From Fidelibacterota bacterium (GTDB taxonomy: Bacteria > Fidelibacterota > Fidelibacteria > Fidelibacterales > Fidelibacteraceae), in assembly GCA_021734505.1 (NCBI GenBank), contig JAIPIT010000014.1, forward strand, positions 1 through 33,437: a stretch of DNA of 33,437 bases. Direction: 5' to 3'. A model generated the notes under the pieces. It saw nothing but the letters and a program-made list of their open reading frames with translations, ran no database searches and was not told the origin of the DNA. This document shows positions 1-7,720 of the stretch, piece by piece. Every line of letters begins with the position of its first letter. The stretch's first letter is position 1. The translations under genes and the position numbers were made by a program.

Positions 1-85
1 AAACTATTTAAACCCCTGAAATCAGCCCTGCAATTACAAGTAAACGAGAATAATATATGTTAGATTTTACTGGAACTTTTAACCT

Positions 86-135
86 AAAAGTGTTACCTAT
101 GTATTGACATTAAAGTGTTACCCATGTTCTGACTT
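86..135. repeat. Two adjacent 25-bp imperfect direct repeats
   Basis: Positions 86-110 and 111-135 are two copies of a unit built on AAAGTGTTACCYATGT followed by a TGACATT-like end. Repeated GTTACCYATGT words resemble the ends of IS481-type insertion sequences as I remember them, but no transposase is present in the window. It may be the end of an element lying to the left, or a remnant. Confidence 0.55.
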
Positions 136-150
136 TACCCAACTTCTACA

Positions 151-190
151 TCAACCTATCAACCTATCAACCTATCAACCTATCACCCAT
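151..190. repeat. 8-bp tandem array next to the symporter stop codon
   Basis: Four exact copies of TCAACCTA (151-158, 159-166, 167-174, 175-182) are followed by a decayed copy. Read on the strand of the adjacent symporter gene the unit is TAGGTTGA, which contains both TAG and TGA, and the array starts within a few bases of that gene's TAA. It belongs with the stop-associated arrays elsewhere in the window. Confidence 0.9.
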
Positions 191-191
191 C

Positions 192-1649
192 TTACTCTTT
201 CGGCTTCTTGATCAACACCAGCAATCTGTTCATCAATATTGATGACGAAACACCGATTAAAGCATACCATGTCCAGATTATTTTAAATGCATTATTAAAC
301 CACCCTTGCCATCCGGCAACGATAATAAATGTCATGACCGCAATAGAGAAAAAGAAAGGAACAACATACTGCCACAGTTTGCATTTTTTAAAGAAGCGAA
401 CTGCCACGAACACACCCAAGGTTCCACCGTATGTATACGATGCAATTGATAGCCCCACTTCAACCAACGGACTGTTTTGATTTGTGAATATCATGGCTCC
501 AAACACCATTACAACCCCCCAGGTGAGCGTAGCTATACGGCTGATTTTTAGCCATTTACCTTCGTCAGTTATCTTCTTGAAAATGGGTTTAAAGATATCA
601 ACCGTGATCGAACTTGACATAGCGCTCAGTGAGCCGCTGAGCGTTGTCATTGAGGCCGCAAATATACCGGCCACCGTGATCCCCTTAACGACTGGAGGCA
701 AATGGTCGATAATGAATTTTGTAAACAATTCATCGGGTTTTGTAATACCCAAAGCTTCAAAACCGGCACCATTCCATACCATATAAAGCATCGCGCCGAT
801 ACAAAGAAATATGACAAACTGAACAAATACGACCAGACCACTCCCAATCATAGCTTTTTTGGAATCAGCTGTGCTTTTACAACTGAGAATACGCTGAACG
901 ATCAATTGATCGGTCCCATGGCTGGCCATTGAAAGTATTGCGCCTCCAATTACACCTCCGATAAGTGTATATTTATCCTTTAAACCCTCAAAATTCACTA
1001 ATAATAACTTCCCATTTTCTAGCAATTCTGTAACCGAAGCACCTGCATCGGGAAGCATATTCATTCCTATAACCAAGGCACATACTGCAGCGCCCATGTA
1101 AATGATCCATTGGGCAAAATCCATCCACACAACGCCCTTAATGCCCCCCATCAGGGTATAGGCAACTGTAACGATACCTAAGATCAACAAGGAGTAGAAA
1201 TAAGGTAGTCCGGTTATCATACTTAAAGGGATTGCTACAGCAAACAAACGAACACCGTCTGCAAGCAAACGCGTAAGCATAAAAGTGATCGACATGATCC
1301 GCTGCATTGTCACGCCGCCTTTTTCACGGATCGCTTCGTAAACAGAAATATAATTGCCCTTTGCATACATGGGAATAAAAATTCCTGCAACTAAAATTCT
1401 TCCGACGATATATCCGATACATACTTGAAGAAAAGTAAAATTCCCCAAGTACGCAACACCGGGAATAGATAAAAATGTCAATACAGATGTTTCGGCAGCA
1501 ACAATAGAGACCATTACAGCCCACCAGGGAAGCTTATTCCCTGCCGAGAAATAGTCTTTCATATTCTTAACACTTTTCCCCAATAATGACCCGGCAACAA
1601 ATACACCGATCATGAATGCAGCAATAATGGCAATATCTATCCAATGCAT
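192..1649 (-). CDS. Sodium:solute symporter (SSS family)
   Basis: A 485-residue, strongly hydrophobic protein with about 13 membrane spans and an SSS-family layout: an N-terminal helix (WIDIAIIAAFMIGVFVAG), the segment SAGNKLPWWAVMVSIVAAETS typical of the family near residues 36-56, a GGIKGVVWMDFAQWIIYMG motif near 168-186, and SGSLSAMSSSITVDIFKP near 336-353. Family members couple sodium influx to uptake of sugars, amino acids or organic acids across the inner membrane. The substrate cannot be read from sequence. It is the last gene of a minus-strand run behind the outer-membrane protein; a terminator-like hairpin (1684-1707) lies between them, leaving only about 27 bases before the start, so this gene is probably transcribed by readthrough. 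Length is normal for the family. Confidence 0.9.
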   Translation of the reverse strand: MHWIDIAIIAAFMIGVFVAGSLLGKSVKNMKDYFSAGNKLPWWAVMVSIVAAETSVLTFLSIPGVAYLGNFTFLQVCIGYIVGRILVAGIFIPMYAKGNYISVYEAIREKGGVTMQRIMSITFMLTRLLADGVRLFAVAIPLSMITGLPYFYSLLILGIVTVAYTLMGGIKGVVWMDFAQWIIYMGAAVCALVIGMNMLPDAGASVTELLENGKLLLVNFEGLKDKYTLIGGVIGGAILSMASHGTDQLIVQRILSCKSTADSKKAMIGSGLVVFVQFVIFLCIGAMLYMVWNGAGFEALGITKPDELFTKFIIDHLPPVVKGITVAGIFAASMTTLSGSLSAMSSSITVDIFKPIFKKITDEGKWLKISRIATLTWGVVMVFGAMIFTNQNSPLVEVGLSIASYTYGGTLGVFVAVRFFKKCKLWQYVVPFFFSIAVMTFIIVAGWQGWFNNAFKIIWTWYALIGVSSSILMNRLLVLIKKPKE

Positions 1650-1676
1650 ATTTGACCCTTTTCTGTTTATTTATTT

Positions 1677-1707
1677 AAAAAAACCCGTCCGTCAGTTGAC
1701 GGACGGG
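1677..1707 (-). terminator. Hairpin plus T-run downstream of the outer-membrane protein gene
   Basis: CCCGTCCGTCA (1684-1694) pairs with TGACGGACGGG (1697-1707) across a 2-base centre, and the minus strand then runs into seven T (1677-1683). This is an intrinsic terminator form for the gene ending at 1739. The core GTCCGTCAGYTGAC recurs in the hairpin at 27967-27990. Confidence 0.75.
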
Positions 1708-1738
1708 GAAATATACAACAAAGTATTGTGTTTAGAAA

Positions 1739-3364
1739 TTAAAAGTTGAATCCTGTTTCAACATTCATGATCGTTACATTTTCTTCTTTTGGATCAATGA
1801 CTGAATCACCGTTCATATCACGATATGTCAACATGTAATTATATACAATGCTCACACCACCTCCCAGATCCATTCCTAGAGTAGCTCCCATTATAGTACG
1901 TTCTGATGGATGTTTGAAATCCCAGGGATTTGGATCATTGTTACGATGGTAATATGCCGTGATTTCAGATACTAAAGGAATGGTTCCTTTGGGTACAGCG
2001 GCTTCAATCTGAAATGTTTGCAAAACATCACCAACTTTGGATACCATATTCATATAATTGCAATCCAAGGTGAAGAAATTTGCGATATTAATGCCAATAG
2101 CACCATAGAAGCCCTGTAATTGAGGTAAATTTGTTGAAAGCAATTGATCATATTTTGTTTTCGCAACAAAGCTCTGACCATCTTCCTGAACAAAATACAC
2201 ACGATTAAGATCGTAATTTCTATCAAAGAAACCATACTGGAAATTTTCTTGTGCCCAGCGATATTCTAATTTTGCCGTCAAAAAATTGCTTACGGTAAAA
2301 CCGATACCCACCGGTGATGTACCAAGAAATACATCATCCGCAGTAAGTTCCATGACAGACGTATGTCCGTCAAGATAACCTAAAATTGCACCGACCGAAT
2401 AGATCTCCATAGAAAATCCACTACTGCGAATAATGGGAATAGTAATATCGGCTGATGCGGAAAATACAGCCGGATGCTGTGTCATCAGTGTATCTATGGT
2501 TGGCATGTAAAGAGTTTCAACAGTATCTTTACTTTCGTAGCCATCAAATGTTGGGAACATAGGATTTATATAAGTTTCTATTATTTCAGGAGTTAAACCA
2601 GGTACCGGTGTAAATTCCCACTTATTATTCCCGTCATCATCAACATCGGCAGCATCCGCGACTCCATCTCCATCCGTATCAACGTGAAAATTCTCGTTCA
2701 TAGGGAACATATCCATCAGATCGGCATAGCCATCTCCATCAAGGTCATCTTCAAAGGCATTAAAAGGATTCAAATCCGCTACGGCACTTAAGCCGATCTC
2801 AAGAAATCCTCCTATAGCAAAACGACCACCGAGCAACCCGGGCATGCTGCTTACACCCCCGATCTCAGTCCAATCGGCTATGAAGCCATAAAAGCTCATT
2901 GCGATACCGCGATCTTCTTTATGCTTATTGGAAAATCCAAATTCGGTACCAAAACGTTTTTTAACGGGATATTCCAACATATTTGTATATCGGTCTATTG
3001 AAATGCCATTTACAAAAGTAACTTCATCCAAACCACCGACCCTAATGTAAAAAGGATCGTATTTTGTCGCCCAAGAAAAGAAGTACAACATATTCAGGTA
3101 ATCTTTAAATTCATCCCAATTATGCGTACTGATCCTGCCTTCGGCATTGATATACACAGCAAGGTCTAGACCCATGCTTAATTTACCAATGGTAAAGGTC
3201 GGACGAAATGCGATTTGATTGTAGAGTTCTCCATCAATGGAAACTGCCCCAATACCGAAGCCTGTCTCAAACATAGAAGACAAACCTGTGTCTTCTTCCG
3301 CTTGAACCGCTAAAGGCATCATAAATAGCAGTAACGTGATTACTATCAAAAATGTCTTTTTCAT
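1739..3364 (-). CDS. Outer-membrane beta-barrel protein with Ca-binding-type DxDxDG repeats
   Basis: A 541-residue exported protein. It begins with a signal peptide (MKKTFLIVITLLLFMMPLAVQAEE, cleavage likely after QA near residue 22) and ends in ETGFNF, a C-terminal aromatic residue typical of outer-membrane barrels. Alternating amphipathic strands run through most of the length. Near residues 205-245 there is an acidic insert with DLDGDGYADLMD, DTDGDGVADAADVDDDG, which matches thrombospondin type-3-like calcium-binding repeats; a second DMNGDSVIDPKEE lies near the C terminus. No named family is recognised. It lies 76 bp downstream of the UPF0280 gene and upstream of the symporter, so it may help solute entry, but that is inference. 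Confidence 0.7.
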   Translation of the reverse strand: MKKTFLIVITLLLFMMPLAVQAEEDTGLSSMFETGFGIGAVSIDGELYNQIAFRPTFTIGKLSMGLDLAVYINAEGRISTHNWDEFKDYLNMLYFFSWATKYDPFYIRVGGLDEVTFVNGISIDRYTNMLEYPVKKRFGTEFGFSNKHKEDRGIAMSFYGFIADWTEIGGVSSMPGLLGGRFAIGGFLEIGLSAVADLNPFNAFEDDLDGDGYADLMDMFPMNENFHVDTDGDGVADAADVDDDGNNKWEFTPVPGLTPEIIETYINPMFPTFDGYESKDTVETLYMPTIDTLMTQHPAVFSASADITIPIIRSSGFSMEIYSVGAILGYLDGHTSVMELTADDVFLGTSPVGIGFTVSNFLTAKLEYRWAQENFQYGFFDRNYDLNRVYFVQEDGQSFVAKTKYDQLLSTNLPQLQGFYGAIGINIANFFTLDCNYMNMVSKVGDVLQTFQIEAAVPKGTIPLVSEITAYYHRNNDPNPWDFKHPSERTIMGATLGMDLGGGVSIVYNYMLTYRDMNGDSVIDPKEENVTIMNVETGFNF

Positions 3365-3440
3365 ACTTGTAACTCCTCCATTAATTATTAATATCTAAGG
3401 TAATATAAATGACTTTTTGTAAAAATCTAATATTTTTCTT

Positions 3441-4190
3441 TTATTCACCTACTTTTAATTTTCCCCCAATTCCAAATTTGTCGTCCATAAATACAGCAAT
3501 ATGAATTATTTCAGGAATTGTTGAAGCTTCCTTTAAAACAACCTCGATATCATCACTTTTTCGAATTTTATTTGCAAAAGCGGTCGCAAACTGATCCGCT
3601 AAGATAGTATTTTTACACGCAACACTTACCAGATCTGCACTTCCAAAACTTTTCGAGTGTCCGAATTTTCCCGAGGAAGCACATAATCCCAGGGGGGAAT
3701 CTCCAGCTTCAATAATAAGTTTAATTTTATTTGAAAGGGGATGATTTCCGGCAAATAGTTTTACATGAATATCCGATAAGACATCAATATAGTCATCTCC
3801 ACCGTTTTCAACCATGATCTCGTTGAACTCAAACTCTTTTTTACAGGCTTTCCCAATTTCTTCGGAAAATGCACCGGCTATCCCCGCCATGGGACCCACA
3901 CCGGTTTTAAAAGAACATTCCGAAAGTTCTTTAAGTATTTTTGGTGCATCGGATGGTACATTCAGAGGTTTTAAAGTGTGTTCGAATTCAGGTGTGATCA
4001 AAAAATAGTTTTCAAATAACTTCCGTAAATCTCTGCATTTTCTATCTGCGAAATTATTGATCTCAGCTATCTTAACTTTGGAAGAAATATCAAAAGCGAT
4101 CCATATATCCGTTTCCATAAAACGATAAGTAAATGATTTAAAACGCTCCCCCATATTCTGTCTATACCATCGGGGTTCATACATGATCAA
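3441..4190 (-). CDS. UPF0280 (COG2122, ApbE-like) homocysteine biosynthesis protein
   Basis: A 249-residue protein matching UPF0280/COG2122, distantly related to ApbE. Recognisable segments are YEPRWYRQNM at the start, GVGPMAGIAGAFSEEIG near residues 96-112, ENGGDDYI near 128-135 and SPLGLCASSGKFGHSKSFGSADLVSVA near 165-191. In methanogens a COG2122 protein was shown genetically to act with DUF39 (COG1900) protein in making homocysteine from aspartate semialdehyde and sulfide; its exact reaction is less clear. Its ATG overlaps the TGA of the DUF39 gene (ATGA, 4187-4190), so the two are translationally coupled. That pairing strongly supports the call. A second in-frame ATG lies at 4184. Confidence 0.85.
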   Translation of the reverse strand: MIMYEPRWYRQNMGERFKSFTYRFMETDIWIAFDISSKVKIAEINNFADRKCRDLRKLFENYFLITPEFEHTLKPLNVPSDAPKILKELSECSFKTGVGPMAGIAGAFSEEIGKACKKEFEFNEIMVENGGDDYIDVLSDIHVKLFAGNHPLSNKIKLIIEAGDSPLGLCASSGKFGHSKSFGSADLVSVACKNTILADQFATAFANKIRKSDDIEVVLKEASTIPEIIHIAVFMDDKFGIGGKLKVGE

Positions 4191-5332
4191 TCTTCCGCTT
4201 GCAAGCTTTTAAGTTCTTGGTCGGAGGGAAAGGATTGGACTGCTTCACTAAGTTTGAAATCACCACTCAGTATCTGTTCTTTCAATATTTTAGCGATTTG
4301 ACGAGCTTTTTTCAATGAGGACATCGGCTGTGTGGAAACCGTTTCTCCGTTAAGAATGATCTTGCCACTCTGTAATTGCTCGTAATTCACCGTCGCGAGC
4401 ACAGGAGATCCCGGAAGTCCGTAATCTCTCACATAAGTATCTATCTCTTTATTTCTAATTGACACTCTTTTTGCTATATCTTCATCTAAAATCGGAATTG
4501 GGACGCCTATCCCAACGAACATACTCACACCGTACTTTTTATAATAAGCCGCTTTGATAAAATCGGGGTCCATCTTTTTCATATCACCGGTAACCGTAAG
4601 TGTTGCAGATTGCAGTATAGGAACACCGTGTTCGTTCTTCACGGTACGTGTTCGAAATTGAGTTCCGTTCCATGTAACGTAGCCTTGAGCACCTCCCAGA
4701 AAAATACGAGTTCCAATTCCTATCGTTCTTAGTTCAGGATCATTTAAAAGAGGGCTCAATTCACCGGATGTCGAATAAGTCACATTGCCATATTTTGGTT
4801 TTAGTATACCCATGTATGTATATTTTTTATCCGGTGTTGAATTTGTCGCAGCCGGATAATTTTGGTAAGCATTACGAGGATTGTGTAGGACCATTTCATT
4901 GACTGTATCTTTATTGATCGTAGCCTTAAGTGTTTTCCGGGGATAGCAATCTGTTCCTTTTGCACTTGCCCGTAGTTCCACATCTTTACCGGCTATCAGA
5001 TCTTCGATCACGTGTGCACCGCCATAAGTGGGGTCTTTTTCAGATTCCTGAGTTGCACCGATATAAGCATCAGCTGCCGCAATTCCTCCATACGCTTCGA
5101 CACCATTCAATGTTAATCTTTCCATACGCATAGGAGGGTTGGGATGTCCAAAATTTATAAAAGCTCCGGAAGAGCACATAGGTCCGAATGTTGCAGTTGT
5201 AACTACATCCACTTTTTCAGCGATCTCTGCTGCAGAATATTCTTCTGCCATTAAAGAGACTTCTTCCGCTGTCAGCACCACTGCTTCTCCGGCTTCGATC
5301 TTTCTATTTATTTCCTGATAGGTTTTTGCCAT
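4187..5332 (-). CDS. DUF39 (COG1900) homocysteine biosynthesis protein
   Basis: A 381-residue protein of the DUF39 family, which in anaerobes replaces the usual sulfhydrylase route and forms homocysteine from aspartate semialdehyde with sulfide and reducing power. Family segments seen are TTATFGPMCSSGAFINFGHP with Cys53, the block around GTDCYPRKTLK with Cys129, and IFLGGAQGYVTWNGTQ near residues 207-222. Two widely spaced cysteines of this kind are the suspected catalytic pair. The archaeal relatives often carry C-terminal CBS domains; here the protein ends soon after residue 350, with none. The partner NIL-domain ferredoxin seen beside it in methanogens is not in this window. The start has GGGGAG upstream. 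It is the first gene of the minus-strand run. Confidence 0.88.
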   Translation of the reverse strand: MAKTYQEINRKIEAGEAVVLTAEEVSLMAEEYSAAEIAEKVDVVTTATFGPMCSSGAFINFGHPNPPMRMERLTLNGVEAYGGIAAADAYIGATQESEKDPTYGGAHVIEDLIAGKDVELRASAKGTDCYPRKTLKATINKDTVNEMVLHNPRNAYQNYPAATNSTPDKKYTYMGILKPKYGNVTYSTSGELSPLLNDPELRTIGIGTRIFLGGAQGYVTWNGTQFRTRTVKNEHGVPILQSATLTVTGDMKKMDPDFIKAAYYKKYGVSMFVGIGVPIPILDEDIAKRVSIRNKEIDTYVRDYGLPGSPVLATVNYEQLQSGKIILNGETVSTQPMSSLKKARQIAKILKEQILSGDFKLSEAVQSFPSDQELKSLQAED

Positions 5333-5516
5333 TTTTCTCCCCTATTTCTTGAAAATATAATACTTTTTCAAACTAAATTGCGAACGAATAATTGGCAAAA
5401 TTAAAAGTTTACAATAATATTGAAATATAAATCCCCTATAAAAGAAATGGAGCAGTACTCCGATTCTACCGTAAATGGTTGATTACAAATCGGTAATTGA
5501 AGATATAAATTTTCAT

Positions 5517-5545
5517 TTGTCATACTTGGACTAAAAACTTAAATT
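5517..5545 (+). promoter_or_regulatory. Possible sigma-70-type promoter for the epimerase gene
   Basis: TTGTCA (5517-5522), a 17-bp spacer, and TAAATT (5540-5545), about 38 bp ahead of the ATG. Found by eye in A+T-rich DNA, where chance matches are common. An inverted repeat CCGATT...AATCGG (about 5460-5493) lies just upstream. Confidence 0.4.
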
Positions 5546-5582
5546 CATGCGTTAACAGACAATCACTTACTAAGGATTTTAA

Positions 5583-6620
5583 ATGAAGCTTAAAGTACAT
5601 GAATTTGACTTACCTCTAAAATATAAGTTTGGCATATCCCGAGAAACAAGAATCGTTCAGAAAACTGCCATTATTGAAGTTCAAGATGGAAATCTTTCCG
5701 GATATGGAGAATGCGTTGCTAATCACAAATACTATAAGTTCACTATTGAGATGATCCGGGATGATATTGCAAATGTTGCAGATATACTTCAAAGTATAGA
5801 CATTTTAGAAACTCCTCCGGAAATAATCTGGGATATATTAAACGGTAAATTAAAACATAACCCTTTTGCACAATGTGCATTGGATATGGCTTTATATGAT
5901 CTATGGGGTAAAAAACAGAATAAAAGAACTTATGAGCTTTGGGATCTTGATCCTAAAGCAAATCCTGTGACAGATTATACGATCGGAATTGATGAAACCG
6001 ATATCATGATAAAGAAAATGAAAGAGTTTGACGGTTGGCCCGTCTTTAAGATCAAGTTGGGAACTGATCGTGATATGGAGATCATGCATAAATTGCGTGA
6101 TAATACTTCCGCTATTTTACGTATTGATGCCAACTGTGCCTGGACTGCAGATCAAACCATTGAATATTCACATACATTAAAAGAACTTGGCGTTGAATTT
6201 ATTGAACAACCCATGCCGGCTGAAGCTTCAGCTAATGACATGAAAAAGGTCTATGAAAATTCCGTTTTACCTCTAATTGCAGATGAAAGCTGTATTTCGG
6301 AAGAGGATGTTGATAAATGCGCGGGCAATTTTCATGGTGTGAATATTAAAGTAGTTAAATGCGGTGGTCTTACTCCGGCGCGTAGAATGATCGATCGCGC
6401 CCGGGAATTAGGTATGAAAGTCATGGTTGGATGTATGACAGAATCGACGGTCGGTGTTTCCGGGATAGCACAGTTATTACCATTACTGGATTATGTTGAT
6501 ATGGATGGTCCTCTTCTTCTTGCAAAAGATATTGCGACAGGTATCACCATCAATAAAGGTGTAGTTCATTATTCCGATTTACCCGGTAACGGAGTAACAT
6601 TAAATGGATTTCAATTATAA
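5583..6620 (+). CDS. Enolase-superfamily epimerase (dipeptide epimerase / muconate-lactonizing type)
   Basis: A 345-residue enolase-superfamily enzyme with an N-terminal capping domain (about 1-120) and a TIM barrel. The expected catalytic features are present: KIKLG (the KxK base) near residue 157, RIDANCAW (metal Asp) near 180, EQPMP (metal Glu) near 207, ADES (metal Asp) near 231 and NIKVVKCGG (opposite-face Lys) near 255, then GCMTESTVGVS near 281. This arrangement, with a lysine on each side, is that of the MLE subgroup that includes L-Ala-D/L-Glu and other dipeptide epimerases and o-succinylbenzoate synthase. A role in recycling murein peptides is plausible, but the substrate cannot be assigned; no menaquinone genes are nearby. 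AAGGA stands 8 bases before the ATG. Confidence 0.85.
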   Translation: MKLKVHEFDLPLKYKFGISRETRIVQKTAIIEVQDGNLSGYGECVANHKYYKFTIEMIRDDIANVADILQSIDILETPPEIIWDILNGKLKHNPFAQCALDMALYDLWGKKQNKRTYELWDLDPKANPVTDYTIGIDETDIMIKKMKEFDGWPVFKIKLGTDRDMEIMHKLRDNTSAILRIDANCAWTADQTIEYSHTLKELGVEFIEQPMPAEASANDMKKVYENSVLPLIADESCISEEDVDKCAGNFHGVNIKVVKCGGLTPARRMIDRARELGMKVMVGCMTESTVGVSGIAQLLPLLDYVDMDGPLLLAKDIATGITINKGVVHYSDLPGNGVTLNGFQL

Positions 6621-6633
6621 CAGAGAAAATACT

Positions 6634-7065
6634 ATGAATAAAATTTCAGACGCCCCCGAATTATTATCCTGGAAAATACACATGTCGAGACGCAATCCAA
6701 GTCGAGCCATTGCTGTTGTTATTTTAATACTTATCTGCTCATATTTTATTTTTTACACTATGGAAGACTTCTTTTTTACATTTATAGCCACAATTGTTCT
6801 TATCATCATGGTCCTACCCTATTATTTGCCGACTACATTTTCGCTAACTGAAGAAGGTATTACACGAAAAATGCTATTTTCGAAGCAAAGCCGAGCCTGG
6901 AATGAGTTCAACCGCTATGATTCGGATAAAAACACCATCAAATTATACACAATGAAACAATCATCTCGATTAGACAATTATCGCTCTTTTTTGATCATCT
7001 GTAATAAAAACAAGGATGATGTAATGAAAATAGTTCAGGAAAATATAAAGAATTTAGATGCTTAG
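6634..7065 (+). CDS. Small membrane protein, two-span with cytoplasmic tail (unknown)
   Basis: About 143 residues from the ATG at 6634; an earlier in-frame ATG at 6604 would overlap the epimerase stop by 17 bp. After a basic stretch (SRRNPSR) come two membrane spans, roughly VVILILICSYFIFY and FIATIVLIIMVLPYYL, then a soluble tail of about 80 residues that starts with FSLTEEGITRK. Two close spans followed by a small beta-rich tail recall bacterial PH-like (YcxB/bPH) membrane proteins, but I cannot confirm that. It follows the epimerase closely and may be cotranscribed. An 8-bp repeat array covers its stop codon, so the last residues (LDA) are encoded inside repeat sequence. Confidence 0.6.
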   Translation: MNKISDAPELLSWKIHMSRRNPSRAIAVVILILICSYFIFYTMEDFFFTFIATIVLIIMVLPYYLPTTFSLTEEGITRKMLFSKQSRAWNEFNRYDSDKNTIKLYTMKQSSRLDNYRSFLIICNKNKDDVMKIVQENIKNLDA

Positions 7066-7091
7066 ATGCTTAGGTGCTTAGGTGCTTAGAA
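7054..7091. repeat. 8-bp tandem array spanning a stop codon
   Basis: Units GCTTAGAT (7060-7067), GCTTAGGT (7068-7075), GCTTAGGT (7076-7083) and GCTTAGAA (7084-7091), with a partial copy before them. The stop codon TAG at 7063-7065 of the preceding gene is part of the first unit. Every unit carries TAG. The inverse word CTAAGC forms the array at 7552-7601. Confidence 0.9.
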
Positions 7092-7147
7092 TTTTAAATC
7101 AAGAAAGGAATTTTTTAAGGAATAAATATTAAAAAGAGGAGGACAAA

Positions 7148-7554
7148 ATGCATTTGTATTCATTTGAAAAATTGGATATGTGGAAGGATATTCGGAATTT
7201 CGTTAGCGCGGTTTATGAAATAAGTGATAATTTCCCTTATTCGGAATATAAGGGATTACGCGACAAAATACGAAGAGCAACAGTTTCAGTATCTTCCAAT
7301 ATCGCTGAAGGCAGTGGAAGATTAAGTTATAAAGAGCAAGCAAGATTTACACATATTGCTTATTCAAGCCTTCTAGACGTCCTATCACAACTTATGGTAG
7401 CTTATGATAGAAAATATATTAATGAAAGCACATATAAAAAGGTCGCGAACTGATAGAAAATCTATCTCCCGGAATTTCGGCATATAGGAAATATTTATTA
7501 CAAAATGTCAAAGAAATAACAACTTCAGACGCAAATCTCAAAAATATACACTAA
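7148..7554 (+). pseudogene. Four-helix-bundle (S23 / 23S rRNA IVS-type) protein, frameshifted
   Basis: The first frame gives 101 residues starting MHLYSFEKLDMWKDIRNFV and containing YKGLRDKIRRATVSVSSNIAEGSG, the hallmark of the four-helix-bundle family (S23 proteins, first found in insertions within 23S rRNA genes). It then ends early at a TGA (7451-7453). The family's missing last helix is in another frame: KGRELIENLSPGISAYRKYL..., ending at TAA 7552-7554. Adding one A to the AAAAA run near 7436-7440 restores a protein of about 135 residues, the usual length. This is either a real mutation, an assembly error in a homopolymer, or less likely -1 frameshifting on AAAAAG. AGAGGAGG lies upstream of the ATG. 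The function of stand-alone members is unknown. Confidence 0.85.
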
Positions 7555-7601
7555 AGTACTAAAAACTAAGCTCTAAGCCCTAAACTCTAAGCATTAATGC
7601 G
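7552..7601. repeat. 7-bp tandem array beginning at the S23 gene's stop codon
   Basis: Starting exactly at the stop TAA, units are TAAAGTAC, then TAAAAAC (7560), TAAGCTC (7567), TAAGCCC (7574), TAAACTC (7581), TAAGCAT (7588), TAATGCG (7595). Each begins with TAA. The period is 7 after the first unit. Confidence 0.85.
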
Positions 7602-7646
7602 CTTTATTATATTGGACATTCCTCTATTTTTACTTATATTTTTCCG

Positions 7647-7676
7647 TTGTAGTAAATAAAGAAAATTCATTATACT
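7647..7676 (+). promoter_or_regulatory. Possible promoter of the DUF6754-type operon
   Basis: TTGTAG (7647-7652), an 18-bp spacer and TATACT (7671-7676), ending 44 bp before the first gene of the five-gene operon. It lies in the only gap of any size ahead of the operon. Confidence 0.45.
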
Positions 7677-7720
7677 AGATATTGGTTTTTACTATACCGA
7701 TAGCGGGGGTATAAATAGGT

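Noticed and set aside
7430-7453. Programmed -1 frameshift in the S23-type gene as the main explanation
   Set aside because: The P-site codon would have to slip from AAA to TAA, a poor match, and no downstream stem was seen; a homopolymer error or mutation is simpler.
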